A DNA stretch of 64,000 bases, from assembly GCA_030710605.1 (NCBI GenBank), contig CP092884.1, forward strand, positions 25,621,711-25,685,710, written 5' to 3'. A model generated the notes under the pieces. That model was not told the origin of the DNA. It made no database searches and was given only the letters and a program-made list of their open reading frames with translations. The position numbers and the translations under genes were made by a program. Shown in pieces: positions 34,216 through 45,620 of the stretch; within the stretch, counting starts at the first letter, position 1; every line of letters begins with the position of its first letter. The DNA comes from Cordylochernes scorpioides (lineage: Eukaryota; Arthropoda; Arachnida; Pseudoscorpiones; Chernetidae).

Positions 34216-34988
34216 TTAAGAGACATGCTGTAGTATTTATTAACCTGTAAAATAATGGCAGCAAGATCTCATAAGACTATATTCCAAGACAATAAGCAGT
34301 AACAAGGTAAAGAATAAAATCCATGAGAGATCACTCTCGTTAGAGAACACCTATGACCATTTTTACCAATTAGCAACTCTCTGGTGAGATGGCACATCTC
34401 CCAAAATAACTGCAACTAGGTTTTTCAATGTAGTATGAGATACTACAACCTCCAACCTCCTAGAAACACCTAGTTGCAGCCTTTTTGGGAGAGGTGCCTT
34501 CTCACCAGAAAGCTTCTAATTGGTAAAAATGGTTATAGGTGTTCTCTAGTGAGGGTGTTCTCTCATGGAGTTTCTTCTTTACCTTGTTGCTGCTTCTCTT
34601 AAAAATCAAGATACTTCGGCCAGTAAATCTTTTTATTTATCTTGACGTTTCAACAAAAATCTCTTGTCCTCGTCTTTGAATTATTGTCTTGGAATATAAA
34701 GTCTTATCAGATCTTGCTACCAATATCTTATGGGTTAATAAATACTACAGCATGTCCCTTAACTTACAGAATTCAAATTCTTGAACCTACTTGCTGCCCA
34801 CATGCCTACAAATGCATAGATATAGGCATATTTTACCCGTCAAACCTGATACAAAAGTCTCTACTTTATAAAGATGTCACTGAAACATGGATCAATAATA
34901 AAGGGAGTTGAAATTGTAATATATTCTTTCTACAAGTCTACATACCCTCTTGCACATATTTCTGCATCCATTTCTATTAAACTTAATA

Positions 34989-35152
34989 CAGTAGAACCTC
35001 TGTGAGAGGTTGGGTTCCTGTCTACAAAATACAGTTCTCATCACCAAAATGAACATTTTTACCATTTAGCTGCTCTCTGGTAAGAGAACATCTCTATGAA
35101 GGACACTTTTGGCTCTACAGGACACTAAGTGTCCTTTTGAGAACTTCTAGTG
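34989..35152. mobile_element. pogo-like MITE
   Basis: Starts CAGTAGAACCTCTGTGAGAG after TA at 34987-34988. Its diverged inverted end, GAACTTCTAGTG, is followed by TA at 35153-35154. It is 164 bp and non-coding. Confidence 0.7.
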
Positions 35153-35365
35153 TATATAATAATAATATAATTCTTTTGCCAATAGGGTCTATTACCCTAT
35201 TATATGACTACAATATCAGCCTGTGTTGATGGGGCTTCCACTCTCAGTCCTTTGAGAGTTGAGGCTTGAAGAACTTGTTTAGGACCTTAGCAGAGAAGTC
35301 AATCTAAAATTTCAGGCTTCTGTTTCAAACAACCTTGGCTGGAAACTATCAACTTCATTATTAGA

Positions 35366-35473
35366 TACAAGAAAATAAGACTTAATCCAAATAATTTAAT
35401 AGTTTGTGACCTTTCAGCAACAGCATTGTTACCATCATCAGACAAAAGATTCATTCTGTTGCCGAAACATCAC
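35366..35473. repeat. PLE terminal-repeat palindrome, split by Copia
   Basis: The left arm (35366-35447) is a minus-strand PLE tail with a near-complete hammerhead. The right arm starts at 35452 in plus orientation ('attctgttgccgaaac'). It is interrupted at 35473 by the Copia element and resumes at 39540 ('acactattaatttatttgg'). Confidence 0.75.
35408..35441 (-). ncRNA. Near-complete hammerhead, ACGU family
   Basis: On the minus strand: CTGATGA (35441-35435), then GGTAACA paired with TGTTGCT across an ATGC loop, GAAA (35415-35412) and GGTC. Stem II keeps seven pairs including two G-U. The palindromic ACGT of stem III has become AGGT, so dimer formation should be impaired. Confidence 0.6.
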
Positions 35474-35706
35474 TGTTGGAGAGTAACTTCGCACACCGGC
35501 TGTTGCCTTAGCAACGCCAGCTTCCCCCAGACATCACGTGACCTGGCGCCACTGACCGCCGGCTGTACCTGTATAGGTTTCAGTTTGCTTTGTTCTCTGC
35601 CCCTACGCTTGCCTTTTTTGACTCTCTTTGTTCCTTGTCATCTTAATATAATATTATTGATAAATAAACAATACTTTTCTGAGATCCAGCCTCTGATTCT
35701 CTTACA
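35474..35706 (+). repeat. Copia 5' LTR (second element)
   Basis: 233-bp LTR starting TGTTGGAGAG and ending CTCTTACA. A TGGCAGCAGAGC primer site at 35707-35718 matches the initiator tRNA-Met 3' end with two differences. Confidence 0.93.
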
Positions 35707-35775
35707 TGGCAGCAGAGCTTGGTTGTTATCAAATATTTTTGTTTATCTAAACTGAAATTCGTTTGCTTGCTCAAG

Positions 35776-38700
35776 ATGACAACTGAACTTCCACAAATTC
35801 AAAAATTCAACTGCGATAATTTTCATCTATGGAAATTTCAAATGAAGATTATTCTAGAAGCAAAAGATCTCAGTATAACTGATGGCTCTGAAGTAAAACC
35901 TGAAATAGAGAATGTTGCAAAATTCTCTGAATGGAAAAAGAAAGATGCAAAATCCAAAATGCTGATCACTACTGCTCTAGAGTTTAAATATCTTCAACAG
36001 ATTGTTAATTGCCAGACTTCAGCAGAAATGTGGAAGAAATTATCAACAATATATGAACTGAAATCTGAAACAAACAAATATTTGCTGCAACAAAGATTTT
36101 TTGAATATAAAATGAATCCAAATGATAACATTGCTTCTCACATTTCCAAAGTTGAAACTCAGGCACAACAAATGAAAGATCTAGGTGAGCCAATCTCTGA
36201 TGTTGCCCTAATTACAAAGATAATTTGCAGCTTGCCTGATAAATACAAGAATTTCATTACAGCGTGGGATTCAGTTTCATCAGAAGAAAAGACTCTAGAA
36301 AACTTGACAGCAAGATTACTGAAAGAAGAAAGCTTACAGGATCATTGGGATTCTACAGGAAATTTTAAACCAGATAATGCCTTGATGACTTTTTCAAAGT
36401 TCAACAGAAATTCAACAGCTTCCAACAAACAACAGCAGCATCAACAATCCATTAAAGATAAAAAGAAGAACACACACTGTGGATATTGAAAGAAGAAAGG
36501 ACATTGGTGGAAAGAATGCTATAAAAGAAAGGAAGAACAAAAAGGACAACAGCCAAGTTCTTCAGCCAGAGATGATAGCTGTGCTTTTTCAGCTGAGACA
36601 AGTGCCTTCCTCGCTGAAACAAAGGATTCCTGGATTGCAGATTCTGGAGCAACGATCACATGACTTTCAGAAGAGAATGGTTCTCTACGTTCGAAGAAAT
36701 ACCAGAAGGTGTTCATCCTGTGTGCCTTGGAGATGGAAAGACGATCTATGCAAAAGGTAAGGGAAATATTGATATTCTCTCTTATGTTGATATTCAGGAA
36801 ATTGATGCAACTCTTTTGGATGTTCTCTATATACCTGAATTGGAGACCAATTTTTTTTCAATATCTACTGCAACAAAACATGGTTTGACGCTCATTTGTA
36901 AAGGAAATCAGATAAAATTGACAAAAAATTCGAAAGTGCTAGTTACTGGAATAAAGGACAATTCAAATCTTGATAGAATTTTTATTAAAGCAAAGCAATC
37001 TTCACAAACTCATGTTGCTCAGTTAAGTCTAGATATATGGTATCAAAGAATGGGTCATGTAAATCCTATAAATTAACCCAAATGTTTGAAAATAATGTTT
37101 TTGAAGAAAACATTAAAATTAGAGAAAAGCCTGATTCTTTACTATGTGAAGCATGCATCTATGGAAAACAAAATAGAAAAGTTTTTCACGCGTCAACAAG
37201 TCCAAATTCGACCTATCCAGGAGAGCTGATCTATTCAGATGTTTGTGGACCAATGAGTAAAAGATCACCAGGTGGATCATTATATTTTGTATCATTCAAG
37301 GATGATTTTTCAAGATTTAGAGTGGCCTACTTCATTAGGCATAAATCAGATGTACTTGAGAAATTTAAAGAATTTGTAAAAAGAGTTAGGACTGAAACTG
37401 GAAATAAAATAAAAAGATTCAGAACAGATAATGGCACAGAATTCTTAAATAAGAATTTTTCTGATTATCTAAAATCTCTAGGAATTGTTCATGAACTCAC
37501 TGCTCCATATACCCCAGAACATAATGGAATGGATATAGTTGAATCAGCTAGATGCTTGTTACATGGAAGAAAAATGCCGCTTCAACTGTGGGCTGAAGCC
37601 GTAAACACAGCAGTCTATCTCTTAAATAGATGTACTACTAAAGTATTGGGAAATTCTACACCTTATGAAATATGGTACAAGAGAAATCCCTCCATCTTAC
37701 ATTTGAAAACTTTTGGATGTAACGCTTATGTGCATATACCAAAAGATAACAGAAAGAAATTAGACAAAAAGAGTATTCGTACATTTTTTGTTGGATATAC
37801 TGAAACTAACAAAAATTATAGAATGTGGGATCCTATTGCTAGAAAAATTATCATAAGCAGAGATGTAATATTTACTGAAGCTAATACATCAGAAAATATT
37901 CAGGATAACCAACAAGAGCAGGTAACTATATATAGTGAAGAAAGTGTTGATAGCACAAATACCAGTTCCAAACCAGAAGAATCATGTCGATACCCTCTCA
38001 GGAATAGAATCAGAGAAAAGGAACAATTATCAACCAACTGTACAAGAGCTATTTCATATGCTTGTTATGTCCATGACCAAGAACCATTGAACTATGAAGA
38101 TGCAATTGTAGGACAAAACTAAAAAAAGTGGAAACTAGCTATGGACGATGAATTCAATTCCTTGATGAAAAATCAAACATGGACTTATGTGACACTACCA
38201 TCAGACAGAAAAGCTATTGCATGCAAGTGGGTATACAAAATAAAGCAAAATGCAGATGGATCAAATAAAATGTTTTACATACTTTTTGCAGTTGAATAAA
38301 TATAAAATCTTTGGTTTCTGTCTTGATATTTTAATTTTGTTGTTTTCACACCACATATGACTAGTTGCGAAAGGTTATTCACAAAAACCAGGACTTGATT
38401 ATGGTGAAACTTTTTCTCCAGTAGTAAAATTTGATTCAATTAGAACAACTAAAATGTTATTTCTACATCAAGCCTCATACATTGAAAGAACACTTGAACA
38501 TTACAACCTTCTTGAAATTAAGTTACAATCTGTACCTTCTGATCCTTACTCAAAAATAACAAAAGAGATGTGCCCAAAGGATAATAAGGAAATTGAAGAA
38601 ATGAACAAGATTCCATACAGACAGACAATTGGTAGTTTAATGTACCTCATGACTGGGACTAGACCTGATATTGCCTACACAGTCAGCAGGGTTAGCCAAT

Positions 38701-39314
38701 TTATGAACAACCCAGGATCTTCACATTGGACCGCAGTAAAGAAAATATTTGGATACTTAAAAGCCACGAAAAACATCGGTATTTGTTTTGGTGGGAGTTC
38801 CTGCACTACATCTCTGATAGGTTTTTCCGATGCTGATTTTGCTGGAGACCTAGACACAAGAAAATCAACCACCGGATATGTGTTCATGTTGAATAATGGA
38901 CCTATTTCTTGGTGCAGTCAAAAACAGAATTGTGTGTCTCTGTCAACAACAGAATCTGAATATATTTCGGCTTCCAAAGCAACGAAAGAAGCAATTTGGC
39001 TGAGACAACTTCTACGCGAGCTACATCAAGAACAAGTAAAGCCTACAACAATTTTTTGCGGCAATCAAAGCAGCATAAGACTTGTTCACAACCCAGAATA
39101 CCACAAAAGAACTAAACATATTGATATTTCATATCACTTTATCAGAGATCAATTTCAAAAACATGCAATTGACCTTCTTTATGTCTGCTCCAATGATCAA
39201 GCTGCAGACATATATACGAAAGCTCTACCTCCAGAAAAGTATAGAAGACTAAGAAGCCAACTTGGACTGTTTGAAACAACAAAGTGCTCATCAGGTGGGA
39301 GTGTTGGAGAGTAA
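35776..39314 (+). pseudogene. Copia gag-pol, multiply broken
   Basis: Gag starts at the ATG at 35776 (MTTELPQIQKFN). The first stop, TGA at 36487, falls exactly where the second Cys of the zinc knuckle should be (HCGY-stop-KKKGHWWKEC). Protease DSGAT is followed by a one-base frame change near 36658. Another shift occurs near 37070. Integrase keeps its first two acidic residues (YSDVCGP, RTDNGTEF), but after TPEHNG the residues that should contain the catalytic Glu are deleted (MDIVESAR follows). After a TAA at 38120, an unrelated stretch of about 100 bp (38262-38366) interrupts the RT. A deletion after FDSIRT removes the YVDD region. The RNase H part (SDADFAGD, STTESEYIS, HIDISYH) is intact. 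Confidence 0.9.
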
Positions 39315-39534
39315 CTTCGCACACCGGCTGTTGCCTTAGCAACGCCAGCTTCCCCCAGACATCACGTGACCTGGCGCCACCGACCGCCGGCTGTACCTGT
39401 ATAGGTTTCAGTTTGCTTTGTTCTCTGCCCCTACGCTTGCCTTTTTTGACTCTCTTTGTTCCTTGTCATCTTAATATAAAATTATTGATAATTAAACAAT
39501 ACTTTTCTGAGATCCAGCCTCTGATTCTCTTACA
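39302..39534 (+). repeat. Copia 3' LTR (second element)
   Basis: 233-bp partner of 35474-35706, followed by the target duplication ATCAC. PLE terminal-repeat sequence then continues to about 39615. Confidence 0.93.
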
Positions 39535-39724
39535 ATCACACACTATTAATTTATTTGGATTACTTCTTATTTTCTTTGATCTATAATCCGTATTGTGCTT
39601 TATCAACTTCATTTTTAATAAATTCTTTGAGTCAGTCACTTGAATCTTTGATTGTGTGTGATATAATTTCTCCTTTCATTGCCCATCTTTTTGTCTTTGG
39701 CTTTCTATAAATGCAACTACTCTA

Positions 39725-40170
39725 TACAATTAAGAAAAAGGCATCTCCTTATCTTGTAACTAAAAGTTGCTGATGGCTTGGGCTATCTGTCATAATAAAT
39801 ATCAACTATTCGTTGAATTTTAATTATTCCAGAATTGACCAAATACCCATTCTTGATTAATCAAGAAAAGCTAACCACGTACGCGTTTCAGGCTGTTGGC
39901 CCTCGTCAGCGTGGTGCAAGCTGTACCTCAACGACCAAAAACTGGTCATTCAGGCATCCTGAAAAATCATGAAACAGGTAGTTAAGCCCGAAACGTGTAC
40001 ATGGTTAGCTTTTCTTGATTATTCAAGAATGGGTATTTGGCCAATTCTGGAATAATTAAAAATCAAAGAATAGTTTATATTTATTCTGACAGATGGCGCA
40101 AGCAATTTGCAACTTTAAGTTGCACGATGAGGAGATGCCTTTTTCTTAATTTAGCCACCATATCCCAGTA
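39725..40170. repeat. Inverted pair of ACGCGU-type ribozyme repeats
   Basis: The left part (39725-39965) is the minus-strand version of the repeat at 300-690. The right part (from about 39975) is a plus-strand copy that starts inside stem II ('aagcccgaaacgtgtaca'). They meet head to head. Only the left arm keeps a full hammerhead. Confidence 0.75.
39874..39915 (-). ncRNA. Hammerhead ribozyme, ACGCGU family
   Basis: On the minus strand: stem I ACCACG (39915-39910) pairs with CGTGGT (39879-39874). The core is CTGACGA, stem II GGGC pairs with GCCT (one G-U) around a CAACA loop, then GAAA, then CGCGTA with cleavage predicted after A. It is the same architecture as 498-539 with compatible changes at variable positions. 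Confidence 0.82.
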
Positions 40171-40390
40171 TAATTTTACATTTGTACTTTTTTTTCATAC
40201 TGTGTACAAGTCCTGTTTTAAATTTGTAAAACCCCCAAGTCTTTGGTTGAGGAATTTTTTCTTAAATCAAAAGGGCTTAATAAAAGCATGCTTCCTTTGT
40301 ATGTACCCATGGTTTTATTCTATTATATCTTTTCATTTTATTTTTTCAGACTAAGAGACTAATTGTCTTAAGGAGATATACCTGTATATA

Positions 40391-40765
40391 CACTCATGGA
40401 CAAAACTTAAGGAAGTATTGTCGTTGTTTCTTATCCCCTTGTGTAGAGATTACGCAAATTCCATGAGTTCATGCTCCTCAAGCCGTTTTATGATAAGCAG
40501 CGGCCTCTCTCAAAGGTCCTGTTTAGTGCATCTAATGCAAGCCAAAATGTGCTCTGGAGCTGCAGGTGCCAAGCTACATTTTGAGCAAGTGGGGTAGATT
40601 TTGTTGTTGTTTTCTCTCTTCAATGGCTTTAAATGTGGCCTGTACTAATAAGTTCCGTGAGAACTTAAGGAAGTTGTATCTTTTAGCATGTATATCGGGA
40701 TTTAAACAATAACTCTGAAAGATATTTGATACAGTGATCTTTTGAAGACACATGTCCATGAGTGT
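40391..40765. mobile_element. Tc1/mariner-like MITE
   Basis: Perfect inverted ends CACTCATGGAC and GTCCATGAGTG, flanked by TA (40389-40390 and 40766-40767). An inner subterminal repeat 'aaaacttaaggaagt' is shared with 51385-51592. It is 375 bp and non-coding. Confidence 0.8.
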
Positions 40766-40776
40766 ATATATATTCA

Positions 40777-42072
40777 TAATTGTTATAACGAACTTTGCGA
40801 TCTTTAAAATAACGAACTACCCCTATAACGAACCTATTTATGGTCCCAAAATGATAAAATCTATTAAAAATACTATGCTTATAACGAACTTAAAATTGTG
40901 ATTTAAAAAATTTTTAAAACAACAAAATTTTGAGCATGTTTCAGCTCACAGATCGCGATTTCAAAACAAAAAATTAGCGTCATTGCACATTATACTTTTA
41001 TCTAATAGAATATCTTTGCATTCAACAATTTTGAAATAGAAGAAAAATACAAATGGCTTCCAAAATAAAGAAAAGAAACAAAGAGTGGGGTTCTAAAAAA
41101 AAAAGAAAAAAACAGTGGCAGCATGCCCTTTTAGACGCGTTCTATATCAAGTTTAACCTAGCCTAAAACATCATTCCAAATAATTTTAAAGCCAGAAATG
41201 GTTTGATAAACAGGTTAAAAACAAAATTTAACATACACTTCAGAAGAATATGTGGAAACTGGAATTGGAAGAAGAAAAAAAAAAAAAAAAAGTTCCCCCA
41301 AGTTCCCCATGTCTCATGAGCCACAAACTAATCGACTTATAAAGTCTCAAAAACTACCACTACAGTTCTATTTTTAGAATGGAATTCTTATTAGGTATGT
41401 GACTCATTCAGGGTTCGCGGATATTCCCCCTGGCCGGCCGTTTTACCACCGATTTTGTGTTTGTAAATTGGCGTTTTTTATTCGCAATTTTCCCGATCGC
41501 GCTATCGTATCAACATGTTTCGTGTCCGATTTTTCTGAATTGGATACTTTTGATTCATCTTAAATTGATTCAGAATACTTGGAGCTTTATTCCTTTGATG
41601 AAAAAAAACGATATTTTAAGGCAATTCTGATTTTCAAATTTCACCCTTCACTTTCAAACAAAAAGGTATTAGAGGTATTTTTTCAAATAAATATAGTATT
41701 TTATTATTTGAGAAAGATGTTCTAAAATACCCCTATACCTTTTAAATATATAATTAATAATGTTTTGCCTAGGGGATTTGGCTTAATTTTTAAATAATAC
41801 ATAGGTTTATATATAAACATGTATGCTAATGATAAGAAGAACCTATTAACAACTGACTTCTTTCGACATTCAGCATTACTGTAAAGAAATAGGTCAATTT
41901 AGGGAATTAAAACAAAGTGGCCATTATTAAGTGGCTGCCTTTTCCTGTTTGTATGGCTGTTTTTTAATTATATAGTCTAAACATTTAGAAAAGTTAAAAA
42001 AAAAGGCCAAACCGTGGTTATAGTGAACCAAAAGCTCTGTCCCATTGGGGTTTACTATAGAGGGGTTTACTG
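40777..42072 (+). mobile_element. pogo/Tigger-like element, copy 1
   Basis: The right end is a pogo-type terminus (TATAGAGGGGTTTACTG, then TA). The left end is truncated inside 'gttataacgaactttgcg'. An ATG at 41053 opens a short frame beginning MASKIKKRN, reminiscent of the start of pogo-family transposases, but stops follow, so it is a deletion derivative. Sequence between about 41130 and 41560 differs from the other two copies. Confidence 0.7.
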
Positions 42073-42448
42073 TATATGTCTTAATAAAGGCTTTTGTGTG
42101 TAGGCAATTTTGTAGAATGGTAGTGTTCAGTGTTTGTTTGTGTATCCAACATTAATGGCTTCTCAAAATTATATTATTAAATATTCTTATATTTATTTAC
42201 ATCAAGATTAGCAAACCTTCACAATATCCATTGTGCGTTGTATATGTGTAGTTGAACATTTTAAATTCAATTTGAAGTTTGTTTTTTTTAATCTGTTTTT
42301 TTAAGTCCTGTATCAATGAGTTAATTTTATGAAAATGCTGAATGTTATGTTAGATGCTTTGATACAAACTTTGAGATTTCTTTAATTTTTAAACTTTTTC
42401 TTTAATTTTATCTCCATCTTCTTACTCTTTGTACTTATTCTTCTACAG
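42073..42448. other. AT-rich stretch, LINE-tail-like word only
   Basis: The word 'gtcttaataaagg' at about 42079 followed by GT-rich bases resembles the LINE 3' tail at 31775. No gene is recognised. The end of the stretch is a strong pyrimidine tract leading to a candidate splice acceptor at 42448. Confidence 0.4.
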
Positions 42449-42536
42449 AAACCGCCATAGGTCTTGGGAACTTCCCATCTCAGAGTTGGTCTCCCCGGTC
42501 TTCTCACCACATGACATTGAATCTGATATTTCAATG
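42449..42536 (+). CDS. Candidate internal host exon
   Basis: A long pyrimidine tract ends in 'cttctacag' at 42448. The frame then reads RHRSWELPISELV and continues SPHDIESDIS, with a possible GT donor at 42537-42538. The open frame continues past the donor, so the 3' border is uncertain. I do not recognise the protein. Confidence 0.35.
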
Positions 42537-42645
42537 GTTATCCCTCATTCTGGCTATGTGTTGGCCTATCTCTTTTTACTATCAAATATTGAGACATCTT
42601 GGATATTATCTCAGAATATGTTCTCTAATTTTACTTATTCCATAG

Positions 42646-42956
42646 AGGGGTCGGTGGAAGGATGGTCTAAACCGTTGGTTTTGGCCGTTACGACCCGGGT
42701 TCGATTCCCGCATTAAGCACTTTTTCTGATTTAAAAAAAAAAAAATGCTCCAATGGCCCCCGATTCTTGCAAAAGTCCACCCCCATCAGCAAGTGCAAGT
42801 AACCAAACGGGGCTCTGGCACACTTGTAAGTGCAAAGTCGAACTGCTTTTCACATGTGTAGACATTTGGTGTACTTACAGTAAAAGCAGTCGCCTTATTC
42901 TACCCACCATGATTATTATGACCTGTACCACATGTATTAGGGATAAGCAAAAAAAC
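42646..42956 (+). mobile_element. tRNA-derived SINE copy 3, best preserved
   Basis: The head has an A-box-like gtggaaggatggtctaa and a B box gggttcgattccc, the internal RNA polymerase III promoter of a tRNA. A body of about 230 bp follows and then an A-rich tail. It mobilises through LINE machinery in trans. Related copies are at 3439-3709 and 30936-31231. It is not a tRNA gene: the cloverleaf is incomplete and the body continues well beyond. Confidence 0.85.
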
Positions 42957-43529
42957 TTATTCCATACATTTTAAATATTTGTCTCTCAATTGAAATTTGA
43001 GTTGTTGGACTATGCCTTCTTTTCTGCCTTTCTTCTGCATTGATGCCAAAGTCTTATATTAGTAATGAAAGAAATGTATTTCAGATTCAGCCCTATTTTC
43101 AAATATAACTTTGAATTGTTTTTTTGTGCCTATATTTGAATGGAAAAAAGCCCTCTCTTTCTTTTTTTTTTTAAAGAAAATTTGCTTCTGGAAAATTTTT
43201 CATCTAACTAGAGCTATTCCCAGAAATATTTTATTGGTTCATGCTGCATATTGCTTTCTCCTCAGGCTGAATTTGCAGTGCTTTTCTGCAACTCTCCATG
43301 TTTTATGTGGCATCTGGAACTCTGTTTACTTCTAGGGAAATAGGCTGGAAATAGCATTTGGCTGGTGTTTGTGCAACAACACTATCTAGCCTCACATGGT
43401 CTCAACAACTACCCATACCTTTGCCTGACTCTCTCTCACTCGGGTAGGCTTTTTTTTTAAATCTTCAAAATAGCCCTAACTTCAAAAAATAATTAAACAC
43501 ACCCTAAAAGAATTAGATGGAAATTTTGC
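42957..43529. other. Intron-like sequence; one weak exon candidate
   Basis: A stretch after 'tttctcctcag' at 43265 stays open for 25 codons (AEFAVLFCNSP...) to a stop. Codon content is not convincing. Nothing else is seen. Confidence 0.3.
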
Positions 43530-43534
43530 TTGGA

Positions 43535-44391
43535 AGATTATAAAAGTCAGTGTATGTATGTATGTATGTGTGTTTGTTCCTATGTCGGCTATACACGTCC
43601 ACAATACGTAACTAATCTGACTCAAATTTTAACAGTATATAGAGTAGAATCTGTAAAAACTTATAGAGAAAATTTCAGGTCTCTATCCCCAATATTCTTC
43701 AAGTTATTGGCAAATTGCGTTGCAAATTTGCCCTTTCGCTCGCAAGCAGCACCTCTAGCGGTGAAGATGAGAAGTAATATCAGCTGACCTAATGTACATG
43801 TAAAACGTGTTTTAACAGGACATATAGAGAAAATTCTGGAAGAGATATTTATCGGATTTTTAGCCAATAAAAAATAAAATTGACAGGTTCTGGGCAAAAA
43901 TAGTTGTTTTTTTTAGTCAGAAAATGATGATGACAATATTGCTGTATCATGTTTGATTATCAGATACAAAATTATTTCAGGAAAAATTCCAAAAAGCAGA
44001 GACCACGGATGAAACCAGTTCATTTTTTGTATGCAGGAACAAAATTCTAACAGAAAAACATTCATTCGAGCAGAAGACACAAAGCCAGATCATCTTTCTA
44101 TAAAAATATCGCTTCTCAGACACAAAGTTTGGAGCGGGACATTTCACAAGAGTGACATCCACGGCGCCAATTTATAATTGTAACGAATAGTATTTGAAAA
44201 TCAAAATAATATAATTATCAAATATCGTTGTGAAAATTTACATTTTTATATTTTAAAAACACACAAAGTTTGGAGCGGGACGTTTCACAAGAGTGACATC
44301 CACGGTGCCAATTTTTAATTGTAACAAATAGTATTTGAATAAAAACATTTAATCGGGTAAAACCCGGGCGTTGCCCGGTTCATTCGGCTAG
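43535..44391 (+). mobile_element. Non-autonomous Helitron with internal duplication
   Basis: The 3' end has the hairpin cccgggcgttgcccgg, the spacer ttcattcgg and CTAG (44388-44391), followed by T. The 5' end is near 'attataaaagtcagtgtatg' and lacks a clear TC, so it is approximate. The segment 'gtttggagcggga' to 'gccaatttataattg' occurs twice (44120-44190 and 44265-44330). It has no transposase frame. Confidence 0.6.
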
Positions 44392-45620
44392 TTAATCTAT
44401 AAAAAGAAAGATCACCCTTTCCTTCAAAATAAACGTCAAAACTAGATGCCATTTATTTTGACAATATCCTGTAGGAAATATTTCCGGCAATATTTTGGCC
44501 ATGGATTTTACTTAGCCACTTGGCCATCTAAGCACATTTTTAGCAGATTGTGAAGATTCCATTTGATTCCTTGTGGATCTCTCTCATGGCCTTTAGCCAA
44601 GCCATGGTCTTCAGGTGGGGGACTCATCCCATGAGCAACAACCTTGTAAGGCACGAATGAATTTCTCTTGTAAGCCTACTTCAGCGATCTCCCATGAACG
44701 ACCGTCTCTGTGATTGGTCAGCAACCACTATAAATGATAGGTTATTCACTTTGAAATTCAATATTTTCTAATTTATTATATTGAATTGTGTGAATAAAGG
44801 TTTATAACTTTTTAAATTAACAAAATTATTTTAATAAATGACATTTGTTGTTAGCGATTGAAAAATTGCATTGAAAAAGAATTAGATATTGTTAAAGGCC
44901 AATTTCTAAATGTTATCAAGAAGAACTAAATCATTCAAGAAGTTTTATAAACGGGTTATATTATTTAAAGAAAAATGATTTATAGCTGAAAATGAAATGG
45001 TTAATATGTTAACGTACAAATGGCTGATAAGCCGATCACTGATATGAAATCTAAAAGGTTTCCAATATCCGGGCCAATACTTGAAAAAAAAAAAGCTCGT
45101 TATTATGATAAAACACAATTCAAAGCTTCTACTGTTTCTTTGAAAAGTTTATAAAATAATGCAAGTAATTGAACTGGGTGGAAATATTTTATTCTTCACA
45201 AGATGCTACCATTTACTCAATAATCTACTTCTTCACTGTTTTCTATGCACGCAAAATAATGTATATAGTCTCAACTTTTGTACATGATATTCTTTCTTTT
45301 TCTTCTTTTCTATTTAAAATCTCCTTCAACCTTTTTTTTCTTTTTCTCTTTTCTGAGCGAGGATTCAGTTTCTTCCCCTGCTTCTCATTTCTTTTTAGAT
45401 TCATTTATAACAGGAGATTCGTCTCTGTATAAGACGAAATGTCTTAATAAAGGCCTGTGTGTGTGTATAAAATGATACAAGATTAAAAATGTAAACATAA
45501 CTAAGGAAGATTTATTGGAGGTTGGACAAAAGGCATATTTGATTTTACATAAAGTGGTTCTTCTTCAGGGAGCAATTACTGATCAGTTGGTTGACTAGGA
45601 GATGCTTTCCTATATAGGTA
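44392..45620. other. No recognisable gene
   Basis: Intron-like DNA. Near 45420-45470 'gacgaaatgtcttaataaagg' followed by a GT run resembles a CR1-like LINE 3' tail, a short dead copy in plus orientation. The frame upstream (45169-45432) has no recognised domain. Confidence 0.45.

Larger units (their letters stand above)
31400..34988. repeat. Inverted-repeat (foldback) element split by a LINE
   Basis: Sequence at 31481-31774, continued at 34216-34298, is matched in inverted orientation by about 34670-34988, for example 'gaattctgtaag' with its complement. The inverted arm reads 'catgtcccttaacttac' without interruption, while the left arm is broken by the LINE at 31775-34215. A smaller palindrome with pogo-MITE words lies between the arms at about 34318-34585. 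No coding capacity belongs to the repeat itself. Confidence 0.7.
35474..39534 (+). mobile_element. Second Ty1/Copia retrotransposon, internally deleted
   Basis: LTRs at 35474-35706 and 39302-39534, both 233 bp, differ at three positions. A perfect 5-bp target duplication ATCAC flanks the element (35469-35473 and 39535-39539). The primer site TGGCAGCAGAGC directly follows the 5' LTR, and the purine tract AGGTGGGAG precedes the 3' LTR. The target was a PLE terminal repeat. The total of 4.06 kb reflects loss of part of the RT. Confidence 0.95.

Noticed and set aside
42646..42725. A functional tRNA gene
   Set aside because: The B box is good, but the cloverleaf is incomplete and the sequence continues as a SINE body shared with two other loci.
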